A stretch of DNA of 7,443 nt from an uncultured Ruminococcus sp. (GTDB lineage: Bacteria; Bacillota; Clostridia; Oscillospirales; Ruminococcaceae), in contig CAMNMO010000132.1 of NCBI GenBank assembly GCA_946544695.1, positions 1 through 7,443 on the forward strand. Direction: 5' to 3'. The translations under genes were made by a program, and so were the position numbers. Below the pieces are notes generated by a model, which did no database searches, was not told where the DNA came from, and saw only the letters and a list, made by a program, of their open reading frames with translations. Below are positions 1 to 5,843 of this stretch, piece by piece. The stretch's first letter is position 1. The number at the start of each line of letters is the position of its first letter.

Positions 1-36
1 CTCAACAATGATCTCACGAATCTTGTCAAATACCAT
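1..36 (-). CDS. acpP: Acyl carrier protein, first 12 codons (3' end beyond the window)
   Basis: Only the N-terminus is in the window. It reads MVFDKIREIIVE, the characteristic first helix of bacterial acyl carrier proteins, which carry growing acyl chains on a phosphopantetheine arm. The DSL serine attachment site would lie outside the window, so function is inferred from this helix and the operon. GGAGGG (50-45) is 8 bases upstream of ATG 36; another in-frame ATG at 42 lies only 2 bases from the site and is unlikely. The gene follows accA after about 24 bases, so it is probably the next gene of the same operon. Confidence is limited by the short length. Confidence 0.75.
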   Translation of the reverse strand, partial: MVFDKIREIIVE

Positions 37-44
37 GTTCATTT

Positions 45-50
45 CCCTCC
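45..50 (-). promoter_or_regulatory. Ribosome binding site of acpP
   Basis: GGAGGG reads 50 to 45 on the minus strand, 8 bases before ATG 36 and only 2 before the in-frame ATG at 42. It supports the MVFDKI start. Confidence 0.65.
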
Positions 51-60
51 ATTCTGTACT

Positions 61-915
61 TTACTGGATATTATCAGCCGCTGAATCAGCGGACTGCGGA
101 AACTCTTCAAAGTCTCCCACAACCCTAAACTTATTATAACGGCTATTTATCATTTCGTCAAGTCCTTTTTGAAATTTTCTTTGTAAAATTTGCAGACTTT
201 CTGAAATGTACTCAGAAATATTCTCAGCAGTCAGCTGAGGATCGTTGTGTGCGCCGCCGTCCGCTTCGGGGATAACGTGGTCGCACACCTTTAAACGCAC
301 CAGATCTTCGGCGGTTATCTTCATTATCTCGCAGGCTTCACGCTCACGTGAAGCATCTTTCCAGAGGATACTTGCGAATCCCTTTGGCGAGATGACCGAG
401 TAAAGTGAGTTTTCAAGCATGGCAAGTTCATCACAAACAGCCAGCGCCAGTGCGCCGCCCGAGCCGCCTTCGCCCAATATTATGGAAATTATGGGCGTTT
501 TTAGCGTCATGAACTCCATTATATTTCTGGCGATAGCTTCGCCCTGCCCACGCTTTTCTGCCTCAACACCGGGATAAGCACCGGGGGTGTCCACAAGGCA
601 GATAATGGGTCTGTGGAATTTTTCAGCCTGTTTAGCCAGCCTGAGGGCTTTGCGGTAGCCTTCGGGGTGGGGCATGCCGAAGTTGCACTTCTGGTTCTCC
701 TCCAGGTCACGTCCCTTGACCTCAGCGATGACCGTAACAGGTGTGCCTTTGAAGGAAGCCACGCCGCCTATTATGGCTCTGTCGTCACCGTACAGGCGGT
801 CTCCGTGCATCTCGAAGAATTCATCGAACAGCATGGGGATATAATCAAGGGCGGTAGGTCTGCCCTTATGCCTTATCAGGTCAAGCCTGAGACTTGCGCT
901 AAGCGGTTCATTCAT
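61..915 (-). CDS. accA: Acetyl-CoA carboxylase carboxyltransferase subunit alpha AccA
   Basis: AccA is the partner of AccD in the carboxyltransferase half-reaction and supplies the site for carboxybiotin. From ATG 915 the protein has 284 residues. Landmarks are NFGMPHPEGYRKALRL (78-93), DTPGAYPGVEAEKRGQGEAIARN (109-131, within the biotin-side active site), GEGGSGGALAL (148-158, oxyanion-type glycines) and SVISPKGFASILWKD (173-187). Compared with the 319-residue E. coli protein, it lacks roughly the first 60 residues, the helical N-terminal extension, and begins near the RPxxLDYI motif; shorter AccA forms also occur in other Bacillota. A GTG at 924 is in frame but lies one base from AGGAG (930-926); ATG at 915 is 10 bases away and is preferred. 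The ATG overlaps the accD stop by 8 bases. The C-terminal region after about residue 265 is acidic and poorly conserved. Confidence 0.95.
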   Translation of the reverse strand: MNEPLSASLRLDLIRHKGRPTALDYIPMLFDEFFEMHGDRLYGDDRAIIGGVASFKGTPVTVIAEVKGRDLEENQKCNFGMPHPEGYRKALRLAKQAEKFHRPIICLVDTPGAYPGVEAEKRGQGEAIARNIMEFMTLKTPIISIILGEGGSGGALALAVCDELAMLENSLYSVISPKGFASILWKDASREREACEIMKITAEDLVRLKVCDHVIPEADGGAHNDPQLTAENISEYISESLQILQRKFQKGLDEMINSRYNKFRVVGDFEEFPQSADSAADNIQ

Positions 916-1798
916 TCTTGTCACACTCCTTTATCTCGGGCATTCTGTGCAGCCTGATGAGGTGTGCCAGCACACGCCGCATTTTATTGCGCTCGATTAT
1001 CATATCTACAAATCCGTTTTGCAGCATGAATTCAGCCGACTGGAAGTCATCGGGCAGCTTCTGCTTGATGGTGCCCTCGATGACACGTCTGCCTGCAAAG
1101 CCGATAAGCACCTTTGGTTCAGCGATGATGATATCGCCAAGCGAAGCAAAGCTTGCGGTAACGCCGCCTGTTGTGGGGTCTGTCATAACAGAGATATACA
1201 GCCCGCCTGCTTCGTTGTGCCTTGCCACAGCGCCCGAAGTCTTAGCCATCTGCATCAGCGAGACTATGCCTTCCTGCATACGTGCACCGCCTGATGCTGT
1301 AAAAGCGATGACGGGGAGTTTTTTCTCGGTGGCATATTCGATGGCACGGGTGATGCGTTCGCCCACCACGCTGCCCATTGAAGCCATCATGAAGTTTGAA
1401 TCCATGACGATGAGTACAACGTCCTCGCCGTGTATCTTAGCCCTGCCTGTCAGCACGGCATCGTTGAGACCTGTTTTTTCACGCAGTTCCTTCTGCTTGG
1501 CTTCATACCCCGGGAAGTCGATGGGGTTTTTTGATATCATCTTCCTGTCGAACTCACGGAAGCTGCCGTCATCGGCGGTTATCTTCAGTCGTTCACGGGC
1601 AGTCAGCCTTGAATGGTAGTTACAGTTCGGGCAGACCTTGCCGTTGCGTGTGAATTCCTCAATGAAGGTCACATTGCGGCAGCGGGGGCATTTGAACAGC
1701 AGTCCCGCAGGGATATCGGTCTTTTTCTTTGAGCTGTCATCGCTCTTGTCGCTGCCCAGTCTTTCTCTCACCACCGAGAAAAATTCATCGAACTGCAT
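908..1798 (-). CDS. accD: Acetyl-CoA carboxylase carboxyltransferase subunit beta AccD
   Basis: AccD and AccA form the carboxyltransferase that moves the carboxyl group from biotin to acetyl-CoA. The protein has 296 residues, normal for AccD. The N-terminal zinc ribbon has all four ligands in two CxxC pairs (Cys37/Cys40 in CPRC and Cys56/Cys59 in CPNC). The crotonase-fold carboxyltransferase core shows MDSNFMMASMGSVVGE (132-147), ASGGARMQEG (168-177), TDPTTGGVTASFA (206-218) and GFAGRRVIEGT (233-243). The last motif commonly reads RVIEQT, a small deviation. Residues 15-28 are a charged, probably flexible stretch before the zinc ribbon. ATG at 1798 overlaps the accC stop as TGATG, and GAGGTGA (1811-1805), inside the accC end, supplies the ribosome site. 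Its own stop lies inside the start of accA, so the three genes are translationally coupled. Confidence 0.96.
   Translation of the reverse strand: MQFDEFFSVVRERLGSDKSDDSSKKKTDIPAGLLFKCPRCRNVTFIEEFTRNGKVCPNCNYHSRLTARERLKITADDGSFREFDRKMISKNPIDFPGYEAKQKELREKTGLNDAVLTGRAKIHGEDVVLIVMDSNFMMASMGSVVGERITRAIEYATEKKLPVIAFTASGGARMQEGIVSLMQMAKTSGAVARHNEAGGLYISVMTDPTTGGVTASFASLGDIIIAEPKVLIGFAGRRVIEGTIKQKLPDDFQSAEFMLQNGFVDMIIERNKMRRVLAHLIRLHRMPEIKECDKNE
926..930 (-). promoter_or_regulatory. Ribosome binding site of accA, deciding the ATG at 915
   Basis: AGGAG reads 930 to 926 on the minus strand, inside the 3' end of accD. The in-frame GTG at 924 is one base away, too close; the ATG at 915 is 10 bases away. 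The start therefore lies inside the accD coding end. Confidence 0.6.
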
Positions 1799-3168
1799 CA
1801 GCCCTCACCTCTTTCGTCTGCCAGAATATCGGTACGGTTAAGGAAACCGTTATCATAATCGCCTGCGATGAACTCGGGGCGGCGTATGAGTTTGAGCTGG
1901 AAATCCACATTGGTGGCAACGCCGTCAACGATGAACTCAGCCAGCGCCCAGTTCATTTTTGCGATGGCTTCATCTCTGTCCTTGCCGTGGACTATCAGCT
2001 TGCCTATCATCGAATCATAATAGGGCGGTATCTCGTAGCCCGGATAAGCGGCTGTATCCACCCTTACGCCGAAACCTCCGGGGATAAACATGGTATTTAT
2101 CCGTCCCGGGGAAGGTCTGAAATCCTTCATGGGATCCTCAGCGTTTATACGGCACTCTATCGCATGGCCCGAAAGCTTTACGTCCTCCTGCTTTATCGAG
2201 AGTCTTTCGCCGCCTGCTATGAGAAGCTGCTGCTTTACCAGGTCAATGCCTGTGACAGCTTCGGTTATGGGGTGCTCGACCTGTATGCGGGTATTCATTT
2301 CCATGAAATAGAAATCGCCGTTCTTGTCCACCAGAAATTCGATGGTGCCTGCATTTCTGTAACCGCATACCCTTGCAGCGGTCACGGCAGCCTTGCCCAT
2401 CTTATCACGCAGCTCCTGTGTCATGAACGGGGCAGGGGAGGGTGCTTCCTCCAGCACCTTCTGTCTGCGGCGCTGCATCGAGCAGTCACGCTCGCCCAGA
2501 TAGATCACATCGCCGTAGTTATCGGCAAGTATCTGTATCTCTATATGCTTGGGATCCTCTATGAACTTTTCGATGTAGACCTCGTCATTGCCGAAGCATG
2601 CAAGTGCTTCCTGACGTGCAGCCTTCATCATGGGTTCAAGTTCTTCCTCGTTATGTACTATGCGTATGCCACGTCCGCCGCCGCCTGCCGATGCCTTTAC
2701 CAGCACAGGATATCCCAGGTCACGGGAGAGTGTCTTGGCGGCGTGTATATTTGATATGGCGCCGTCACTGCCCATTATAACAGGCACGCCGTTCTCCTTC
2801 ATGGTCTCCTTTGCCTGCGCTTTGTCGCCCAGCATTTCAATGGAAGTTGCACGGGGACCTATGAACACTATGCCGCACTTTTCGCACATGCGGGCGAATG
2901 CGGGGTTCTCCGAAAGGAAACCGAAGCCCGGGTGTATGGCTTCAGCACCTGTTATCTCACATGCTGAGATTATCGCACGTACATTAAGGTAGCTGTCCTT
3001 GCTCTGCGGACCGCCTATGCATACAGCTTCATCTGCCAGCATTGCATGGAGAGCGTTTTTATCGGCAGTGGAATACACTGCCACGGTTTTAATGCCAAGC
3101 TCACGGCAGGCACGTATGACACGCACCGCAATCTCGCCACGGTTGGCTATCAGTACTTTTTTAAACAT
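1798..3168 (-). CDS. accC: Acetyl-CoA carboxylase, biotin carboxylase subunit AccC
   Basis: AccC uses ATP and bicarbonate to carboxylate the biotin carried on AccB, the first half-reaction of malonyl-CoA synthesis. The protein has 456 residues, close to the family's roughly 450. Domains in order: N-terminal biotin-carboxylase domain (MFKKVLIANRGEIAVRVIRA to about residue 110), ATP-grasp domain with Lys116, Lys158, the glycine loop ASAGGGGRGI (159-168) and His208, metal ligands Glu277 and Glu290, the catalytic stretch NTRIQVEHP (292-300), then the C-terminal domain with Arg340. A free-standing AccC rather than pyruvate or propionyl carboxylase is indicated by length and by the adjacent accD/accA. 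The early motif reads HPGFGFLSEN rather than GYGFLSEN. ATG at 3168 follows AAGGAG (3180-3175) with 6 bases of spacing. Its TGA shares a base with the accD ATG. Confidence 0.96.
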   Translation of the reverse strand: MFKKVLIANRGEIAVRVIRACRELGIKTVAVYSTADKNALHAMLADEAVCIGGPQSKDSYLNVRAIISACEITGAEAIHPGFGFLSENPAFARMCEKCGIVFIGPRATSIEMLGDKAQAKETMKENGVPVIMGSDGAISNIHAAKTLSRDLGYPVLVKASAGGGGRGIRIVHNEEELEPMMKAARQEALACFGNDEVYIEKFIEDPKHIEIQILADNYGDVIYLGERDCSMQRRRQKVLEEAPSPAPFMTQELRDKMGKAAVTAARVCGYRNAGTIEFLVDKNGDFYFMEMNTRIQVEHPITEAVTGIDLVKQQLLIAGGERLSIKQEDVKLSGHAIECRINAEDPMKDFRPSPGRINTMFIPGGFGVRVDTAAYPGYEIPPYYDSMIGKLIVHGKDRDEAIAKMNWALAEFIVDGVATNVDFQLKLIRRPEFIAGDYDNGFLNRTDILADERGEG

Positions 3169-3233
3169 AGCTTACTCCTTTGATAAGGAAAATTTAATAT
3201 GGTCATGTCCATGATGCACCACAATATACGGTA

Positions 3234-3299
3234 TTATATACGGGCAGGAAACAGTCGGCGGTCCTCCTTTACCCTCCGTAGGCGGAAGGATAACATCAT
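3234..3299 (-). CDS. Possible 21-residue leader peptide upstream of accC
   Basis: ATG at 3299 (a second ATG follows immediately) opens a frame of 21 codons ending TAA at 3236-3234. A GAGG ribosome-site core (3313-3310) lies 10 bases upstream. The predicted peptide starts MMLSFRLRRVKED and contains six Arg and one Lys, so it is strongly basic. The frame spans the inner hairpin, and its ribosome site falls in the outer inverted-repeat arm, so translation could affect folding of the leader. With only 21 codons this may be chance, or part of an interspersed repeat. No coding homology can be claimed. Confidence 0.25.
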   Translation of the reverse strand: MMLSFRLRRVKEDRRLFPARI

Positions 3300-3312
3300 C
3301 TCAATGTTTCCT
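3246..3312. repeat. Nested inverted repeat in the accC leader
   Basis: The outer arms are AGGAAACA at 3246-3253 and its exact complement TGTTTCCT at 3305-3312 (8 bp). Inside, CCCTCCG (3272-3278) and CGGAAGG (3283-3289) form a 7-bp stem around a 4-base loop; the single mismatch is a G-U pair in the minus-strand RNA. In that RNA the outer arm covers part of a GAGGAAACA ribosome-like site. Fold stability was not computed. It could be a regulatory leader, or a copy of a dispersed intergenic repeat. Confidence 0.45.
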
Positions 3313-3354
3313 CGTTATATACACACTTTTGAACGGCTTGATAATATTTAATGG

Positions 3355-3780
3355 TCATTTACGCCTTTTGCGCACAAAATGCCTTATGGCTCCGAAAAGG
3401 GTGGTCACCAGCACCAGCGCTGCGTGAAACAGTATGCCGAATATGTGGTACTGTATGCCGTCGATGGTCATTCTTGCGGGGATAAGTCTTGTCAGCAGCC
3501 CGCTCATCAGCATGGTGAATACCACGCCGCACATAAGCCAGACTGCCTCATGCAGCACCATGTTCACCGCAGGGGTGTACTGAGGCATGGCAAATTTTTT
3601 CTGCAATATAAAATAGACAGCCGATGTTATCAGCACAAGAAATATCAGGCTCAGCTGCAATACAATATGCGCATGCTTATGGAACAGATAATCGCCTGTG
3701 CTGTACACAGTCCAGTCTATGACCTCAGCGGCAGCAGTAAATACCAGGAAGGCTTTCAGTCCGCCGTACTTGTTATTCAT
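3355..3780 (-). CDS. Unknown histidine-rich four-helix membrane protein coupled to fabZ
   Basis: I do not recognise this 141-residue protein. Four hydrophobic segments are visible at about residues 9-25, 38-59, 74-96 and 111-133, followed by a basic tail ending RKRRK, implying a cytosolic C-terminus. Polar and charged residues occur in or near the helices: Glu19 and Asp22 in the first, an HxHxH run (His34, His36, His38) before the second, HEAVW (His77, Glu79) at the third, and His112 and His119 at the fourth. Such a pattern could bind a metal or quinone, but no known signature is complete. ATG at 3780 overlaps the fabZ TAA by one base (TAATG). No strong ribosome site of its own is visible, so it probably depends on fabZ translation. 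It is followed by the 186-base accC leader. Confidence 0.78.
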   Translation of the reverse strand: MNNKYGGLKAFLVFTAAAEVIDWTVYSTGDYLFHKHAHIVLQLSLIFLVLITSAVYFILQKKFAMPQYTPAVNMVLHEAVWLMCGVVFTMLMSGLLTRLIPARMTIDGIQYHIFGILFHAALVLVTTLFGAIRHFVRKRRK

Positions 3781-4211
3781 TACTTTATGGCAAAGGTTAT
3801 CTCGCAGGAAACTGCCTTTTTACCGCCAACGGTAGCCAGTGCCTTGCCCACGCCGATGGGACCCTTGACCTTGATTATCTCGACCTCTATCTCCAGTGTG
3901 TCCCCCGGGACTACCTGCTGGCGGAACTTACAGTCGTTTATACCGCCGAAGAAGCCTATCTTGCCCTTGTTCTCGGGGAGTGCCAGCAGTGCCACCGCAC
4001 CTGCCTGTGCGCACATCTCCACCATCAGCACACCCGGTGTGACGGGGTACTGCGGGAAGTGTCCCTTGAACCAGAAATCATCTTCCTTTATATACTTGGT
4101 CGCCTTGACACGCTTGCCTACCTCCAGCTCATTTATCTCATCGATGAGCAGGAAAGGGTCACGGTGAGGTATGACCTCCATTATCTGTTCTTTATTCATT
4201 AAAACAGCCAT
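3780..4211 (-). CDS. fabZ: 3-hydroxyacyl-[acyl-carrier-protein] dehydratase FabZ
   Basis: FabZ removes water from 3-hydroxyacyl-ACP to give trans-2-enoyl-ACP in the FAS II cycle. The protein has 143 residues, the usual FabZ length, with a single hot-dog domain. The family landmarks are present: IMEVIPHRDPFLLIDEI at the N-terminus, then GHFPQYPVTPGVLMVEMCAQ carrying catalytic His51 and Glu65 with the family's 14-residue spacing, then the GGINDCKFRQQVVPGDTLEIEVEI strands. FabZ is favoured over FabA by length and by the PHR..PFLLID motif. ATG at 4211 follows GGAGGA (4225-4220) with 8 bases of spacing; a later in-frame ATG (codon 5) has poorer spacing. The TAA stop shares its last base with the ATG of the next gene, so translation of that membrane protein is probably coupled to fabZ. 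Confidence 0.96.
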   Translation of the reverse strand: MAVLMNKEQIMEVIPHRDPFLLIDEINELEVGKRVKATKYIKEDDFWFKGHFPQYPVTPGVLMVEMCAQAGAVALLALPENKGKIGFFGGINDCKFRQQVVPGDTLEIEVEIIKVKGPIGVGKALATVGGKKAVSCEITFAIK

Positions 4212-4250
4212 TTTATCTTTCCTCCGTTTAGTTGTTTATATTGGGCCGTG

Positions 4251-4766
4251 CTATCTGTAATATTCGGGTGCCTGCGGGCTCACAGCTGTGTTTTTGCAGT
4301 AATATCCGTAAGCATCGCAGGGGCTTTTATTTTTGCCGCCCGATACTATCATTCTGACCAGCTTGAATATGGGTGTCTCGAAAATAATGCTCAGTGAGCT
4401 TGCTGCAATAACTACCAGATACTTTTCACTCGGATACAGATCGGTGAACTCATAAAATGCCCCGCTGTCGAGAATGCTGTACATGATATACCCGATGGGG
4501 AACACGAAGATGAGCCATGTACCCATCTCCTTTAAATGCTTTATCACAGCGTTGTCGTGTTCGCCTGTGAACCTATTGTAGAACACGATATAGACTATCG
4601 GCAGTGCTATCAGCGGCAGCCCCACATATAAGACCAGCTCGGGTACATCGTCAGACATATTGTCTTCCAGCTTGTCGCATATAATGGAAGCAAGCGCCCC
4701 GTACAGATGCACCAGAAAACAGAATATCATGAAATTGCGCCGTGGGTGTTCATTTTGTGTGTACAT
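4251..4766 (-). CDS. Unknown four-helix membrane protein (second of the pair between accB and fabZ)
   Basis: I do not recognise this 171-residue protein. Hydrophobic segments lie at about residues 11-30, 44-63, 83-100 and 116-140. The third contains WLIFVFPIGYIMYSIL and the fourth is followed by basic residues (KLVRMIVSGGKNK). The last 25 residues form a hydrophilic tail rich in Tyr, with two cysteines (Cys150, Cys157) in CDAYGYYC and a Pro-rich end. The start is ATG at 4766: the longer frame begins with TTG at 4781, but the near-perfect ribosome site GGAGGTGA (4778-4771) lies between them and serves the ATG. It begins 17 bases after the preceding membrane gene and ends 39 bases before fabZ. 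Helix count and spacing resemble the preceding protein, so distant paralogy is possible. No enzyme signature is visible. Confidence 0.8.
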   Translation of the reverse strand: MYTQNEHPRRNFMIFCFLVHLYGALASIICDKLEDNMSDDVPELVLYVGLPLIALPIVYIVFYNRFTGEHDNAVIKHLKEMGTWLIFVFPIGYIMYSILDSGAFYEFTDLYPSEKYLVVIAASSLSIIFETPIFKLVRMIVSGGKNKSPCDAYGYYCKNTAVSPQAPEYYR

Positions 4767-4770
4767 AGGC

Positions 4771-4778
4771 TCACCTCC
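4771..4778 (-). promoter_or_regulatory. Strong ribosome binding site fixing the start of the second membrane gene
   Basis: GGAGGTGA reads 4778 to 4771 on the minus strand, matching the 16S rRNA 3' end over eight bases. It stands 4 bases before ATG 4766 (7 bases from the GGAGG core) and downstream of the alternative TTG at 4781, which excludes the longer start. Confidence 0.75.
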
Positions 4779-4783
4779 CAAGG

Positions 4784-5320
4784 TCAGTCGGATATCTTTT
4801 CACCATGCTGTTTTATCAGTTCGTCTTTATGCTTGCGTTTCTCCGAGTATTTGTCGGTCATTTTCGGCATGATAAGGGCAAAGGGTAAATCAAAGCATAC
4901 AACTTTGATAAGCACGGCTTTAATATAGAATATGAATGAATCTTCCAGCACACTTATGCCAAAGAATAATGATACGTTGTCGTTAAGTTTGTATATTATG
5001 AGACACATCAGAAAGCATATTGGGATAAGTGATATCAAGTCGTATTTTATCAGTTTGCCGAATATCTCGGGAGTATCCATCACACCGTGGTCTTTGCTGG
5101 TATCGGCTTCGATCTTTCCGCCTGCTGCTGCCAAAAGGACAGCCGAGACCGCCAGTAAAACGATCAATATCACATACATGAAAGGACGTTCCTCTTTGAA
5201 TTTCCAGACAAAAAAGTCTGTATGGACCGCTACGGTCTTCATGGCAAATATCCTGAAGAATATCAGAAACAGATCTGTTGCGATACTTGTAAGTATCAGG
5301 TGTGATTTGATATTTTTCAT
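4784..5320 (-). CDS. Unknown four-helix membrane protein (first of the pair between accB and fabZ)
   Basis: I do not recognise this 178-residue protein. Four hydrophobic segments are visible at about residues 7-26, 47-67, 94-111 and 128-151, separated by charged loops. The C-terminal tail (152-178) is strongly charged and lysine-rich (KYSEKRKHKDELIKQHGEK), which by the positive-inside rule suggests both ends are cytosolic. There is no signal-peptide cleavage site, no ATPase or transporter signature and no cysteine cluster. ATG at 5320 follows AGGGAG (5333-5328) with 7 bases of spacing, a convincing ribosome site. It starts 25 bases after accB ends and lies 17 bases before the next membrane gene, so it is co-transcribed. 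Its DNA is more A+T-rich than the neighbouring acc genes; 4921-4980 has only 18 G/C in 60 bases. It may be a lineage-specific insertion into the operon. That it is a real gene is likely; its function is unknown. Confidence 0.8.
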   Translation of the reverse strand: MKNIKSHLILTSIATDLFLIFFRIFAMKTVAVHTDFFVWKFKEERPFMYVILIVLLAVSAVLLAAAGGKIEADTSKDHGVMDTPEIFGKLIKYDLISLIPICFLMCLIIYKLNDNVSLFFGISVLEDSFIFYIKAVLIKVVCFDLPFALIMPKMTDKYSEKRKHKDELIKQHGEKISD

Positions 5321-5345
5321 GCAGATACTCCCTGTTGGTATGTTA

Positions 5346-5828
5346 TTACTCCAGTATCATTATGGTCTGACCGAACTCAACGGCATCGCCGTTATTGACG
5401 CATATCTCCTTTACGACACCGTCAAGTTCGCTGGGGACCTCGCTCATCACCTTCATGGATTCGATGATGAAGATGACATCGCCCTTCTTCACCCTGTCGC
5501 CCACCTTTACAAAGGGCTTGGAATCGGGTGAGGGTGCAGCGTAGAATGTGCCCACGATAGGTGCCTTTACTGCCTTGCCTGCTGCGGGGGCAGCAGCTGC
5601 CTCGCCGCCCTGTACGGGAGCGGGCATGGGCGGCATCATGCCTGCGGGGGCGCCCATCGGGGGCATTACAGGCATCGGTGCGGGAACGGGTGCGGGTCTT
5701 TTGCCTTTAATGGTAATGGTCTTGCCGCCGTCGGTAATAGTCAGCTCGGAGAGCTCCTTAGCGTTGATTATATCGGCAAGCTTTTCAATTGTTTCAAGGT
5801 CGAACTGACCGTATATCTTCTCACTCAT
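5346..5828 (-). CDS. accB: Biotin carboxyl carrier protein of acetyl-CoA carboxylase (AccB/BCCP)
   Basis: This is the biotin-bearing swinging arm of acetyl-CoA carboxylase: biotin on a lysine is carboxylated by AccC and delivers CO2 to AccA/AccD. The protein has 160 residues, normal for the family. Residues 1-43 form the N-terminal segment (LETIEKLADIINAKELSEL, then a TDGGKTITIKG strand). Residues 44-82 are a flexible linker rich in Pro, Ala, Met and Gly. Residues 86-160 form the biotinyl domain, beginning KAPIVGTFYAAPSPD and carrying the biotinylation motif ESMKVMSEV with Lys126 as acceptor. The motif reads ESMKVM rather than the more familiar EAMKLM, a tolerated variant. ATG at 5828 follows AAGGAGA with about 10 bases of spacing. 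It is followed by an unknown membrane gene rather than directly by fabZ. Confidence 0.96.
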   Translation of the reverse strand: MSEKIYGQFDLETIEKLADIINAKELSELTITDGGKTITIKGKRPAPVPAPMPVMPPMGAPAGMMPPMPAPVQGGEAAAAPAAGKAVKAPIVGTFYAAPSPDSKPFVKVGDRVKKGDVIFIIESMKVMSEVPSELDGVVKEICVNNGDAVEFGQTIMILE

Positions 5829-5843
5829 CAGTGATATTCTCCT

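Larger units (their letters stand above)
3169..3354 (-). promoter_or_regulatory. Leader / intergenic region upstream of accC
   Basis: This is the only sizeable gap in the window, 186 bases in an otherwise tightly packed operon. Reading toward accC it has an A+T-rich first part, a G+C-rich block (about 3290-3241) and a second A+T-rich part ending in the accC ribosome site. The G+C block holds a nested inverted repeat and a micro-ORF. TATAAT occurs at 3238-3233, but no TTGACA-like box lies 15-18 bases upstream, so an internal promoter is only possible. No hairpin followed by a U-run is present, so it is not a terminator. An accC-accD-accA-acpP control region is inferred from position and structure only. 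Confidence 0.4.

Noticed and set aside
918..1619. Plus-strand open frame of 233 codons opposite accD
   Set aside because: Antisense to conserved AccD motifs; Ser/Met-rich low-information protein with no family features.
1729..2754. Long plus-strand open frame (341 codons) opposite accC
   Set aside because: It is antisense to a clearly conserved AccC, has no ribosome site or recognisable domain, and its composition (many Cys, His, Tyr) is that of a mirror frame.
3169..3214. Short minus-strand frame starting ATG 3214 and running into accC out of frame
   Set aside because: No ribosome site precedes it; AAGGAG at 3180-3175 clearly serves the accC ATG at 3168.
3233..3238. TATAAT -10-like hexamer upstream of accC (minus strand)
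   Set aside because: No -35-like hexamer at 15-18 bases upstream (the region reads CCGCCG-like). An A+T-rich gap produces such matches by chance, so no promoter is called.
3272..3289. Hairpin considered as a rho-independent terminator
   Set aside because: The stem is not followed by a U-run on either strand; the minus strand continues UAAAGGAGG.
3379..4167. Plus-strand open frame of 262 codons across fabZ and the histidine-rich membrane gene
   Set aside because: It is the complement of FabZ, whose catalytic motifs are intact, and runs across two minus-strand genes; no ribosome site.
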